The translations under genes were made by a program, and so were the position numbers. 64,000 bases of DNA from Planctomycetota bacterium (GTDB lineage Bacteria; Planctomycetota; UBA8742; UBA2392): the NCBI GenBank assembly GCA_015075515.1, contig JABTUE010000002.1:469478-533477 (forward strand), read 5' to 3'. Under the pieces are notes generated by a model. That model was not told the origin of the DNA, ran no database searches, and worked only from the letters and a program-made list of their open reading frames with translations. This document shows, piece after piece, positions 51,351-61,408 of the stretch (its first letter is position 1; each line of letters opens with the position of its first letter).

Positions 51351-51716
51351 TCAGTCGTCGTTGTCATCCACCACACGGGGCTCGGGCGGGGGTTCCGGCT
51401 CGGGTTCGGATTCCACCTCTACATCGGTTGCCGGCGGTGCTTCGGCGTAGGTCTGTTGTCGGCGCAGATGCACCTGTTCATGAGGCCAGGGAATAAGGTC
51501 GTGGCGCGCCATCCAGCGCCGCAGTTCGTCACGACAGGTCACCGGCAGAAACAGCACCTCGCCCTCGCGGGTGCGCAGGCTGGGCGGGTGGTCGTCGGGA
51601 TCAATGTCGGCAATGACGCCAAGTGCGACAAACCCGCGCGGGTAAACGCTGGCGCCGACAATCGGGTATGACTCAAAGAGAATCCCGTCGTCGGTAAAAC
51701 GCACCTCGGGTGTCAT
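51351..51716 (-). CDS. Small acidic-tailed protein of unknown function
   Basis: The 121-residue protein has a compact N-terminal half (VRFTDDGILFESYPIVGASV then YPRGFVALGVIADIDPDDHP and VLFLPVTCRDELRRWMARHD), ending in a Glu/Pro-rich tail (DVEVESEPEPEPPPEPRVVD). It has no export signal. It ends two bases from the convergent TPR gene and follows the Dpp-type ATPase gene by 14 bp on the same strand. I recognise no family. Confidence 0.6.
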   Translation of the reverse strand: MTPEVRFTDDGILFESYPIVGASVYPRGFVALGVIADIDPDDHPPSLRTREGEVLFLPVTCRDELRRWMARHDLIPWPHEQVHLRRQQTYAEAPPATDVEVESEPEPEPPPEPRVVDDNDD

Positions 51717-51730
51717 GGCGGGTCGCGGGC

Positions 51731-53680
<1,950 letters not shown>

Positions 53681-53846
53681 GGCAAAGCCTCCGGATGGCG
53701 TGGTCAGACCATCTTACGAATGGCGCGAAGTTAGGGGTGGCACAAACGGGCGTCAAGCGCGATAGCGGGCAAGGTTCAGGGACAAGCTCAGGGTCTGAGC
53801 CTCGGTCTTGACCTGAGCCCGGAGTTCCCGGTGCAACCGCGCCCCG

Positions 53847-53874
53847 TTGACAGTCAGGGGGTGTGTGTTACGTT
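53847..53874 (+). promoter_or_regulatory. Promoter of tRNA-Leu
   Basis: TTGACA, 16 bases, TACGTT, ending 13 bp before the tRNA. The layout and the GT-rich spacer repeat those at 40025-40052. 53681-53846 shows nothing else. Confidence 0.65.
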
Positions 53875-53887
53875 TCGCGGCCCCACT

Positions 53888-53974
53888 GCGCGGGTGGCGG
53901 AATTGGCAGACGCGCTAGCTTGAGGTGCTAGAGCCTTCACCGGCGTGCGGGTTCAAGTCCCGCCCCGCGCACCA
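53888..53974 (+). tRNA. tRNA-Leu (GAG anticodon)
   Basis: An 87-nt type II tRNA with encoded CCA. The acceptor GCGCGGG pairs with CCCGCGC, the D-loop has AATTGGCAGACGC, the anticodon loop TTGAGGT holds GAG, a long variable arm follows, and the T-arm is GCGGG-TTCAAGT-CCCGC. Discriminator A precedes CCA. It reads CTC and CTT codons. Confidence 0.97.
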
Positions 53975-53987
53975 ACCTGTGTTGCAT

Positions 53988-54019
53988 GAGCGCCCCCGGC
54001 TTGAGGGGGCGCTCTTTTT
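53988..54019 (+). terminator. Terminator of tRNA-Leu
   Basis: GAGCGCCCCC pairs perfectly with GGGGGCGCTC around GGCTTGA and is followed by TTTTT. It starts 14 bp after the tRNA. Confidence 0.9.
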
Positions 54020-54106
54020 CGGCCGGCGGCAGTTTTTGCCCGACGCACCACAAAAGTATTTTTCGACGCGCACTACCGCAGCCTCGACGCTGCAAATACC
54101 GGCTTC

Positions 54107-54177
54107 ATTTGCGCTTGGAACCGCCGACAAATGTGGATATCGCCCGCGAACCGGCCTGCCAGGCGGATTTGCGCTTG
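54107..54177 (+). repeat. Direct repeats upstream of glnA
   Basis: ATTTGCGCTTG occurs at 54107-54117 and 54167-54177, exactly 60 bp apart, about 140-210 bp upstream of glnA. The spacing and identity suggest paired binding sites for a nitrogen regulator. No clear sigma-54 promoter was seen between them and the gene. Confidence 0.45.
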
Positions 54178-54193
54178 ATTTGAAATTCCGCCC

Positions 54194-54244
54194 GTTGTAT
54201 CAGGCAGTCCCCGTAACGGGGACGCGCCACCTACCCGATACAAC
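54194..54244 (+). promoter_or_regulatory. Structured leader upstream of glnA
   Basis: GTTGTATC (54194-54201) pairs with GATACAAC (54237-54244) and encloses a perfect hairpin GTCCCCG-TAA-CGGGGAC (54207-54223). The nested fold ends 74 bp before the glnA start. It does not show the conserved sequence I know for glutamine riboswitches, so it is listed only as a candidate leader structure. Confidence 0.45.
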
Positions 54245-54318
54245 AACTTTCTCAACGACCCGCCCCGGCGGGCCGCTGTGTTTTTGTGTTTCCGGCGTCA
54301 TGCGCCACTGGAGAAACG

Positions 54319-55764
54319 ATGAGCGAGCTCAAGCTGCACCCCGACAAGTACGGCATTGACGACGTGATCGCCTTTGCCAAGGACCGCGGCTGCACCATGC
54401 TGGACGTGCGCTTTATGGATCTGCCCGGCCTCTGGCAGCACTACACCTTTCCGATCCGCCGCCTGACCCGCGACTGCTTTGAAGAAGGCTTTGCCTTTGA
54501 CGGCAGCTCGCTGCGCGGCTGGAAGACCATCAACGAGTCGGACATGACCGCCATGCCCGACCCCACCACGGCCTTCATTGACCCGTTCATGAAGGAGCCC
54601 ACGCTGTGCCTGATTGCCAACATCGTGGACCCCGTCGAGCGCACGCCCTACCCCCGCGACCCGCGCAACATTGCCCGGCGCGTGGAGAGCTACCTGAAGT
54701 CCACCGGCATCGGTGACACCATCTATTTTGGCCCCGAAGCCGAGTTCTTTGTGTTTGACAACGTGCGCTTCAGCACCGGCATCAACCACGGCTTCTACTA
54801 TCTGGACAGCAAGGAAGGCGCCTGGAACACCGGCCGCGAAGAAGAGGGCGGCAACCTGGCCTACAAGCCGCGCGTCAAGGGCGGCTACTTCCCCGTACCG
54901 CCGATGGACAGCCTGCATGACATCCGCACCGAGATGCTGCTGACTCTGGGGCGCCTGGGCATGACGCCCGAACTGCATCACCACGAAGTCGCCACCGGCG
55001 GCCAGTGCGAACTGAGCGTCAAGTTTGACACTCTGGTCAAGGCCGCCGACAACCTGATGATCTACAAGTACGTGGTCAAGAACGTCGCGCGCAAGCACGG
55101 CAAGACCGTAACCTTCATGCCCAAGCCTCTGTTTGGCGACAACGGCAGCGGCATGCACTGCCACAGCAGTATCTGGAAGGGCGGCAAAAACCAGTACGCC
55201 GGCGACGGTTACGCGGGTCTTTCGCAGACGGCCATTTTCGCCATTGGCGGCATCCTTAAACACGCACATGCCCTGTGCGCGATCACCAATCCCACCACCA
55301 ACAGCTACCACCGGCTGGTGCCGGGCTACGAGGCTCCAGTGAACCTCGCGTACAGCTCGCGCAACCGAAGCGCCTGCGTGCGCATTCCGCTTTCGGGCGA
55401 CAGCGCCGCGGCCAAGCGGTTTGAGTACCGCATTCCCGACCCGAGCAGCAACCCGTATCTGGCCTTTGCGGCAATTGCCATGGCGGCGCTGGACGGCATT
55501 CAGTCCAAAACCGACCCCGGCAAACCCATGGACAAGGATCTGTACGACCTTGAGCCTGAAGAACTCAAGGACATCCCCCAGGCGCCGGGCAGCCTGGAAC
55601 AGTCGCTCAAGGCGCTGGAAAAGGATCACTCGTTCCTGCTCAAGGGCGACGTGTTTTCGGCTGACGTGATCAATGAATGGATCAGCTACAAGATGAAGAA
55701 CGAAGTTGACGCCATGCGCTTTCGGCCTCACCCGCACGAATTTGAGCTGTACTTCGACATCTGA
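54319..55764 (+). CDS. glnA: Type I glutamine synthetase
   Basis: This 481-residue dodecameric enzyme makes glutamine from glutamate, ammonia and ATP. Motifs include [32 protein letters not shown], the ATP-binding [18 protein letters not shown] region, [20 protein letters not shown] and [20 protein letters not shown]. The adenylylation Tyr is present in [20 protein letters not shown], so control by adenylylation is likely. GGAG precedes the ATG. A structured leader and repeats upstream may add nitrogen control. A terminator follows the stop by 20 bp. Confidence 0.97.
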   Translation: MSELKLHPDKYGIDDVIAFAKDRGCTMLDVRFMDLPGLWQHYTFPIRRLTRDCFEEGFAFDGSSLRGWKTINESDMTAMPDPTTAFIDPFMKEPTLCLIANIVDPVERTPYPRDPRNIARRVESYLKSTGIGDTIYFGPEAEFFVFDNVRFSTGINHGFYYLDSKEGAWNTGREEEGGNLAYKPRVKGGYFPVPPMDSLHDIRTEMLLTLGRLGMTPELHHHEVATGGQCELSVKFDTLVKAADNLMIYKYVVKNVARKHGKTVTFMPKPLFGDNGSGMHCHSSIWKGGKNQYAGDGYAGLSQTAIFAIGGILKHAHALCAITNPTTNSYHRLVPGYEAPVNLAYSSRNRSACVRIPLSGDSAAAKRFEYRIPDPSSNPYLAFAAIAMAALDGIQSKTDPGKPMDKDLYDLEPEELKDIPQAPGSLEQSLKALEKDHSFLLKGDVFSADVINEWISYKMKNEVDAMRFRPHPHEFELYFDI

Positions 55765-55784
55765 CCTGCACCGCGCGCAAAAGG

Positions 55785-55813
55785 CCCGTCCACAACGGAC
55801 GGGTCTTTTGTTT
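55785..55813 (+). terminator. Terminator of glnA
   Basis: CCCGTCC-ACAAC-GGACGGG followed by TCTTTTGTTT. AAAAGG on the left side makes it partly usable for the convergent gene ending at 55827. Confidence 0.9.
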
Positions 55814-55826
55814 CGGGTGGGTGGCG

Positions 55827-57665
55827 CTACTCCAGCAGCGCGGCAAATTGTTCCATCATTGCCTCGTACAGCGGCGAACGATGGCCGATACGGCGCATCA
55901 GCTTGAGTGTCTCGACGATCGTCTTCTTGTCGCCGTCCACGTCGGCAAACTTCAGGCGCGCCATCAGCCAGATCTCGTAGTCCGGGTGGCCGGGTTTGGC
56001 CTCGGCGGCGGTCTCGCGCAACAGTTTGCGCTGGGCAACAATCACGGGCTGAACCAGCCTGTCCCATTCGACGGTCTTGCCCGTCGGCTGCAACCCGGTC
56101 ACCACGGCCTGGCTGAGCATCACGCGTTCCAGATCATCGGGGTTGACTGGCAGCCGGCGAAAGCTCTGGGTCGCAGCCCGGGGGTGAAACTCGAACAGCC
56201 AGCCCATGGGTGTGGGGTCAATACGCTGGGCCGCCACCAGCGCGTCGGCGGCCGTGGCATAGGCATCTATGACTTCAGGGGTGACCCCGCGGGCCTTGGC
56301 AAACAGGCTCTCGCCCAGATAGGTCGCGCACATGCCAAGACCGAAGGCGTATTCATACTCGCGCGGAGCGGCGGCGTGGGCCTTGGCGTACCATTTTGTG
56401 CCGCCGGCGTAGTCTCCGGATCCGAACAGCGCCAGACCGATCAAGAACTCGGCGCAACCCCGTGGCATACGCCCCAGCGCGTGTTCCTGTAACCATTGCG
56501 CCTGTTTGAGGCGATCGGCGGGATGCTGTGCATTCACGTACCAGTCCAGCAAATGCACGTTGGCAGGCTGAACCTTCAGTGCCTGGGCCAGCCCGGCCAG
56601 GCACCACACGTCGCGCCGGAACCAGATGGAAACCTGACGGCACAACCTGCCGCGCAGGATCACGTCGTTGGGCGCAGCCGCCAGACCCTCGCGCCCTGTG
56701 TTCATCACGCGCGCGACATAGGCATCGCGTTCGGCCACATCAGTCTGTTTCCCGGCCAGTGCCGCAAACATCTGCATGGCATAGAGGGCGGCCCGGCCGT
56801 TGGCGGCATCACGCTTGCGAAGATCTTCGTACTTCACCCAAGCTTCGGCCAGTTCGCCCTGCATGAACAACAGGGTCATCTGGGCCAGAAGTTTCAGCGC
56901 CACGTCATCGGCGGCAATCGCGGGCACCGGCGCGTGCGGAAGTTCCTTGCCGTCGGGGCCGACGGCAAGGCCGCCACACAGCGTCTGGGTTGCCGCCGTC
57001 ACGGCCTCCAGTTGCGCGCGGCCCGATGGTTTGGCCAGCGGGACGTCAACCAGGGCGGTCGCACCCTTGCCGCGCTGGTAGCGAATCACGCGCGCCGCCG
57101 GCGGAGTTTCCGCGCCACGCGCGTAAGCCACGGCAAATACCACATCGGCGTCAAAGCGCGCGCAGGCACCCTCCAGGGCATCGGACTTGCCCCCCGCCTT
57201 GAGCACACGAACATCCGAAAACCGCAGCGCCGCGGCGTACCCCCGCACCCGGGCCAGATATTCGCGCGGGTCTGCCTGGGGCAGGTATTGAAACACACCG
57301 GGCAGATAGTCCAGACGCTGCTCCAGCGCCAGCCGCAAACCCTGGGCAGCCAGACGGGCACTTTCGGGCAGATCAGCCAACGGGTCATCCTGCCACGAGT
57401 CTTCAAAGGGAACATCTATCAGGACCGCCCTAAAATGCGTTGTGGGCGCCACACCCTGATGCAGTCCCTCGGCAGGCAATGGCGCAAACAGCGCATCATC
57501 GCCGACCGGGCGCGTGTCTTCCACGGCCGGGTCTTTGGCCTGGCTGTCTTTGCCGGCTTCCTGGGCCTTGAGGGAAACCGGCACCAGCGCCAGCCCACAG
57601 GCGCCCCACAACAACGCGGCAAACAGCCCAAACGCGAACAACGGGCGACAAAGACGCGGCCTCAT
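55827..57665 (-). CDS. Secreted helical-repeat protein of unknown function
   Basis: The 612-residue protein has a signal peptide (LFAFGLFAALLWGACGLALV). An alpha/beta region resembling a periplasmic GNA1162/LpoB-like fold follows (HFRAVLIDVPFEDSWQDDPL, SARLAAQGLRLALEQRLDYL, RFDADVVFAVAYARG). TPR-like helices fill the C-terminal half (LLAQMTLLFMQGELAEAWVK, FLIGLALFGSGDYAGGTKWY, GLGMCATYLGESLFAKARGV). The Cys in the signal region is not in a clear lipobox. I recognise no full-length family. It converges on glnA. Confidence 0.65.
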   Translation of the reverse strand: MRPRLCRPLFAFGLFAALLWGACGLALVPVSLKAQEAGKDSQAKDPAVEDTRPVGDDALFAPLPAEGLHQGVAPTTHFRAVLIDVPFEDSWQDDPLADLPESARLAAQGLRLALEQRLDYLPGVFQYLPQADPREYLARVRGYAAALRFSDVRVLKAGGKSDALEGACARFDADVVFAVAYARGAETPPAARVIRYQRGKGATALVDVPLAKPSGRAQLEAVTAATQTLCGGLAVGPDGKELPHAPVPAIAADDVALKLLAQMTLLFMQGELAEAWVKYEDLRKRDAANGRAALYAMQMFAALAGKQTDVAERDAYVARVMNTGREGLAAAPNDVILRGRLCRQVSIWFRRDVWCLAGLAQALKVQPANVHLLDWYVNAQHPADRLKQAQWLQEHALGRMPRGCAEFLIGLALFGSGDYAGGTKWYAKAHAAAPREYEYAFGLGMCATYLGESLFAKARGVTPEVIDAYATAADALVAAQRIDPTPMGWLFEFHPRAATQSFRRLPVNPDDLERVMLSQAVVTGLQPTGKTVEWDRLVQPVIVAQRKLLRETAAEAKPGHPDYEIWLMARLKFADVDGDKKTIVETLKLMRRIGHRSPLYEAMMEQFAALLE

Positions 57666-57806
57666 GTCTCCTCCGGCGGGTGGACAGGCTCCTCAACCTT
57701 GTTCGCCCGCGCAACGGCGAGCAAGCCCCGTACCAGCCATTATACGTGCAAAAACCAACGGGGCGGCGAGTGTTTACCCGCCACCCCGTTACCCGCCCGA
57801 AACATG

Positions 57807-59417
57807 TCAGGCCCGCCGCGTCAGGCGAGCACCGGCGGCAAAAGCACCCAGCACGGCCAGCAGCAGCGCCCAGCTCATGCCGCCACCCCGTGCAGCGCAA
57901 CCACCGCCGTCATCGCGCTTGTCGCCGGAGGATCCACTGCCGCCACCCCCGCCGCCCGAGGTCGCTGTCACGGTGATGACCGCCGTCGTCACAGTAATTG
58001 AGGTGCCGATCAGCCGCAGTTCCAGCGTAAACGTCTGGGGCAGTGAACCCGTGGCCACATAGCGCAACTGGTTCAGCGCTACGCCCGCCCCGTCGCCGCT
58101 GTACAACGTCAGGCCGGTAAGCGTGCCAGTGCCGCTGAGCACCGTGGCTTCAATCGCCACGTTCACGCCGCTCATGGCCGAGCCGCCGGCGTTCCGGGCC
58201 TCCACTGTAACGCCAAAGGTCTGGTTGTTGGCCGTAGACGAAGGCTGGCCCTTGATCGCCAGCGAAGCCACGGTGGACACCACCGGCGCGGGCGAAAAGA
58301 AATGAATCTGTGACGTGATCTCGCTGTACGGATAGGGCAGTGACAGCGAACTGGAGGTGGTGAACAGCGCCGCCATCACCGCGCTGCCGCCGCTGAAGGG
58401 CCGGAAATCGCCGGGCGTGAGTTCAAGTGAACCGGTACCTCCCCAGTAATCGGGTCCGGACGGGCCGTGGCCGGTGGCAAAGGTGGCAAAGCCGCCGGTA
58501 GTAACGCCACGGCGCACCAGTGTGCCGCTGTCGCGTTGGGCGTACAGCAACACATGGTTGCCGGCCTCGTTGAGCACCAGCATCGCGGTAATGTTCGGCT
58601 GGTTTTCGGACGCCGCAATCACCGTGGTGGCCGCCGTGGGGGCCAGCGGCGTGGCCGAAGTGACCGCATTGGCCAGAGCACCGGCCGCAAAGCGCACAAC
58701 ACTGACGCCGTTGGGAGCAAAGTTGGCCGGCGGAATCGAAATGTAGACGTCGCCGTTGTCGGCAATGGCCAGCGCGCCCGATGCGCCAGCGGCCTGCACG
58801 GTCGCAATTTCCGTCAGGGCCAGCGTGGTTGAATCGGCCAGCCACAAACGCACGGCGCCAAGACCCAGCCCCGGCGCGGTGTCAGCACCGGCCACCAGCA
58901 GCTTGCCGCGCAGCGCCACGGGCACGGCCGTCGTGTCCGGAAAAAACCGCATGCGGAAGATCGCAATGTCTTCCGGTGCCGAGGCCGTCGTGTTCAGGGC
59001 GGTATAGCCCACATAGTCCACAGCGACACCGGCGGTCAGCGCCTCGGGCCCGGTGCGCGTAAAACGCTGCAGCTTGCTGTAGGTAGGCGCGTAGGTGCTG
59101 AAACTCGCGTACAGCACCGTGGGCGCCGACGGGTTAATGCGCGCGGTATCAAAGAACCAGAAGTTCGGGCTGGGCGCGGGCACCCCCAGCATCGCCGTGG
59201 CCGACACGCTGCTGGATGCAGTGTCGTAGCGCCGCAAAGCGCCGTTGTGCCACAGGTACAGGTCGCCCGCGGCAGCACCGCCCGGAACATCCCAGAACAA
59301 ACCGCCCGAGCCGTCCAATGGCAGGGGCGCAATCTCGTGGGCATAGCCCACCGGGGACGAATAGTTCGCCCACAACGGCGCGCACAGCGCCGCCAACGCA
59401 AGGAACCAACGCATCAT
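57807..59417 (-). CDS. Surface protein with C-terminal sorting-type anchor, under a B12 riboswitch
   Basis: The 536-residue protein has a signal peptide (MMRWFLALAALCAPLWANYS). A beta-rich region of propeller-like blades follows (GGAAAGDLYLWHNGALRRYD, GASGALAIADNGDVYISIPP, ITAMLVLNEAGNHVLLYAQR), then one Ig-like module (GVTVEARNAGGSAMSGVNVA). The end has the tripartite layout of bacterial CTERM sorting signals: a Gly-rich linker with Cys (GGGCAARGGG), a hydrophobic helix (MSWALLLAVLGAFAAGA) and basic RLTRRA. The start at 59417 begins the signal peptide. A cobalamin riboswitch lies upstream, so expression should fall when B12 is plentiful; a role in corrinoid capture is inference. Confidence 0.78.
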   Translation of the reverse strand: MMRWFLALAALCAPLWANYSSPVGYAHEIAPLPLDGSGGLFWDVPGGAAAGDLYLWHNGALRRYDTASSSVSATAMLGVPAPSPNFWFFDTARINPSAPTVLYASFSTYAPTYSKLQRFTRTGPEALTAGVAVDYVGYTALNTTASAPEDIAIFRMRFFPDTTAVPVALRGKLLVAGADTAPGLGLGAVRLWLADSTTLALTEIATVQAAGASGALAIADNGDVYISIPPANFAPNGVSVVRFAAGALANAVTSATPLAPTAATTVIAASENQPNITAMLVLNEAGNHVLLYAQRDSGTLVRRGVTTGGFATFATGHGPSGPDYWGGTGSLELTPGDFRPFSGGSAVMAALFTTSSSLSLPYPYSEITSQIHFFSPAPVVSTVASLAIKGQPSSTANNQTFGVTVEARNAGGSAMSGVNVAIEATVLSGTGTLTGLTLYSGDGAGVALNQLRYVATGSLPQTFTLELRLIGTSITVTTAVITVTATSGGGGGGSGSSGDKRDDGGGCAARGGGMSWALLLAVLGAFAAGARLTRRA

Positions 59418-59553
59418 GACTGATCCTCGTGCAACGCCCGAATTGGCGCACGCGCGCGCTCGGGGCGGACCCTCGCCGCACCGAACCACGGCCGCCGGGC
59501 AATTGCGAAAGGACGCTGTCGTCCATCCCGCGATGGCGGCCATGCTGCGTCGC

Positions 59554-59700
59554 GACAGGTCTTCTGACTTCCGGGCTGCCTACTTCCGCGCCTTCTCGCC
59601 CTTGCGGGCAATGGCTTTGGCGGGTTCGTTCCCGGTCACAGCGGCGGGGCCGTCCCTGATTCACACAGGGTTCCGGGTGGGGTCGCCACCCATTGTCGTG
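59554..59700 (-). ncRNA. Cobalamin riboswitch
   Basis: Read on the minus strand, the conserved B12 blocks appear in order: GGAACCCTGTGTGAATCAGG, then GCCCCGCCGCTGTGACCGGG (from GCCCCGC, ACTGTgA-like), CCGCCAAAGCCATTGCCCGC, a GCGAGAAGGCGCGG element, and the closing GCCCGGAAGTCAGAAGACCT with GTC. The first GACA and last TGTC can form P1. It lies 137 bp upstream of the gene starting at 59417 on the same strand. Exact ends are approximate. Confidence 0.9.
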
Positions 59701-59816
59701 ACGGGGACACTATGGCTAGGGAAAGGAAAACTGGGAAGAGGAAGCCGGAGATTGCCAACCACCGCGCCAGAATCTTCCCCTTCCCACTTCACCTTTCCTT
59801 GTCTCATACTGCCGCC

Positions 59817-60644
59817 ATGCCCGCCGAACGCATCCAACTTCTGCACGACGCCACCGTCACCAAACGCACTGACTTCGGCCACGGTTACTTCGAACTCTTT
59901 CTGGAATGCCCCGCCCTGGCCCAACACATGCAGGCTGGTCAGTTCGTCAACCTGAAGGTGCAACCCGGGTTCTGGCCGCTGCTGCGCCGGCCCTTTTCCA
60001 GTTTCGACATCCTGCGCGACGTGCGCGGCAAGGCCACCGGCATCACGATTCTGGGTCATGTCGTCGGCCTTGGCACCGGCATGATGGCGCAAATGGAGCC
60101 GGGCACGCGGGTCAACCTGAACGGCCCGCTGGGCCACGGGTTTGAGCCCCCGGCCGACCCGGCCACCCGCATCATCATGGTCGGCGGCGGCATCGGCCTT
60201 GCGCCGTTTTTGCACCTGTCGCGGCAATGGTCGCCGGACAAGCGCGAATTGATCCTGCTGGCCGGCGGGCGCAGCCAGCGCGATTTGAGCTTCATGAAGC
60301 GTTTCGCCGGCAGCGGCGCACAACCCCTGCTGGCCACCGAAGACGGCAGCGCCGGCGTGAAGGGCCGCGTGACAGTGCTGCTTGAGGCCGAGCTGAAAGC
60401 CCTCAAGGGCAAGCCCGCGGTGGTCTACACCTGCGGCCCCTGGGCGATGATGGCCGCCGTGGCGCAGTTGTGCGCTCAGTACAACACGCCGGGGTTTGCC
60501 AGCCTGGAAAGTGTCATGGCCTGCGGGTTTGGTGTGTGCAACGGCTGCGTGGCCCGAGTCAAGGCCGACACCGAACACGGCTTTCGCTACGCCAAGACCT
60601 GCGTCGAGGGCACAGTCATGGACTGCGCGCACTTGGTGTGGTAA
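59817..60644 (+). CDS. pyrK: Dihydroorotate dehydrogenase electron-transfer subunit
   Basis: This 275-residue flavoprotein passes electrons from the catalytic PyrD subunit to NAD. It has an FAD-binding barrel (FWPLLRRPFSSFDILR), an NAD-binding fold (IIMVGGGIGLAPFLHLSRQW, VVYTCGPWAMMAAVAQLCAQ) and a C-terminal 2Fe-2S cluster with cysteines in VMACGFGVCNGCVARVKADT and the last in YAKTCVEG. The start at 59817 removes 35 upstream residues of low family likeness. pyrD is not in the window. It belongs to pyrimidine synthesis, although similar proteins serve other oxidoreductases. Confidence 0.92.
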   Translation: MPAERIQLLHDATVTKRTDFGHGYFELFLECPALAQHMQAGQFVNLKVQPGFWPLLRRPFSSFDILRDVRGKATGITILGHVVGLGTGMMAQMEPGTRVNLNGPLGHGFEPPADPATRIIMVGGGIGLAPFLHLSRQWSPDKRELILLAGGRSQRDLSFMKRFAGSGAQPLLATEDGSAGVKGRVTVLLEAELKALKGKPAVVYTCGPWAMMAAVAQLCAQYNTPGFASLESVMACGFGVCNGCVARVKADTEHGFRYAKTCVEGTVMDCAHLVW

Positions 60645-60725
60645 CGGCCCGGGCCTCGCGGCAGACGATTTCCACAGGTCGCCCACGGGCATGGGTCTGT
60701 CGCATCTATCCGTACACTGTGAGGC

Positions 60726-61373
60726 ATGAAGGCCGCGGCCGCCTATAACCTCACTGACGATGTCGCGCTGTGTGTGCATCTGCTGGCACGGCGCGTGGAA
60801 AAACTTTCGCACCTGCGCCCGGCCCAGATCCTGCACGGCATCACCCAGGCCCGCAACCGCAGCCGCTACGGCGTTTACGCCGAATGCCACGGCCTGCGTT
60901 TCAAGGACGGCCGGCGTGAACACGTTGCGGGCCGTTACGCCTGGGTCTGGCCCGAAGTACGCGTGCGCGGCCAGGAAATTCTGTATTACATCACCTACTT
61001 CCTGCCCCGCTTTCTGGACCAGCCGCCCCAACAACGTCTGAACACGCTGCTGCACGAGCTGTGGCACATTTCGCCGCGTTTTGACGGCGACCTGCGTCGC
61101 TTTTCCGGGCGCAACGAGTTTCACGGCCCGCGTTTTGACCACGACGTGGACGCCCTGTGCGCCGAAGCCGCCAGCCAGATTGACCTGGAGCGCTTTCCGT
61201 TCCTGCGCTGGAACTTCGAAGAACTGACCGCCCGCTACGGCACCGTGGTCGGCACGCGACTGAAACGCTTTCGCCCCCGGCGCGTGCACCCGGCAGAGCT
61301 GCCAACCAGCCTGGCCGTGGCCCCACACGGCTCGCGCGCGCCCGGCCGCCAGCGCCAGCTATTCAGCTTTTGA
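60726..61373 (+). CDS. Putative zincin metallopeptidase
   Basis: The 215-residue soluble protein has an HExxH site in LLHELWHISPRFDGDLRRFS, followed by NEFHGPRFDHDVDALCAEAA, where a third ligand (His or Asp) could complete the zinc site. The N-terminal part (LTDDVALCVHLLARRVEKLS, ILHGITQARNRSRYGVYAEC) includes a strand region seen in putative phage-type metallopeptidases. It ends with a basic Pro/Arg tail. It is alone between pyrK and the next gene, with 81 and 35 bp gaps. Substrate unknown. Confidence 0.7.
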   Translation: MKAAAAYNLTDDVALCVHLLARRVEKLSHLRPAQILHGITQARNRSRYGVYAECHGLRFKDGRREHVAGRYAWVWPEVRVRGQEILYYITYFLPRFLDQPPQQRLNTLLHELWHISPRFDGDLRRFSGRNEFHGPRFDHDVDALCAEAASQIDLERFPFLRWNFEELTARYGTVVGTRLKRFRPRRVHPAELPTSLAVAPHGSRAPGRQRQLFSF

Positions 61374-61408
61374 CGTTGGACCTCCGATGGCCTAGACTCC
61401 CGCCCCCA

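Noticed and set aside
54194..54244. Glutamine riboswitch before glnA
   Set aside because: Only generic nested stems are present; I could not find the conserved sequence blocks of the known glnA motif, so it is reported only as a candidate structure.
59416..59955. Open frames across 59416-59955 as genes
   Set aside because: They run through the cobalamin riboswitch and the pyrK start in other frames and have no family-like sequence.
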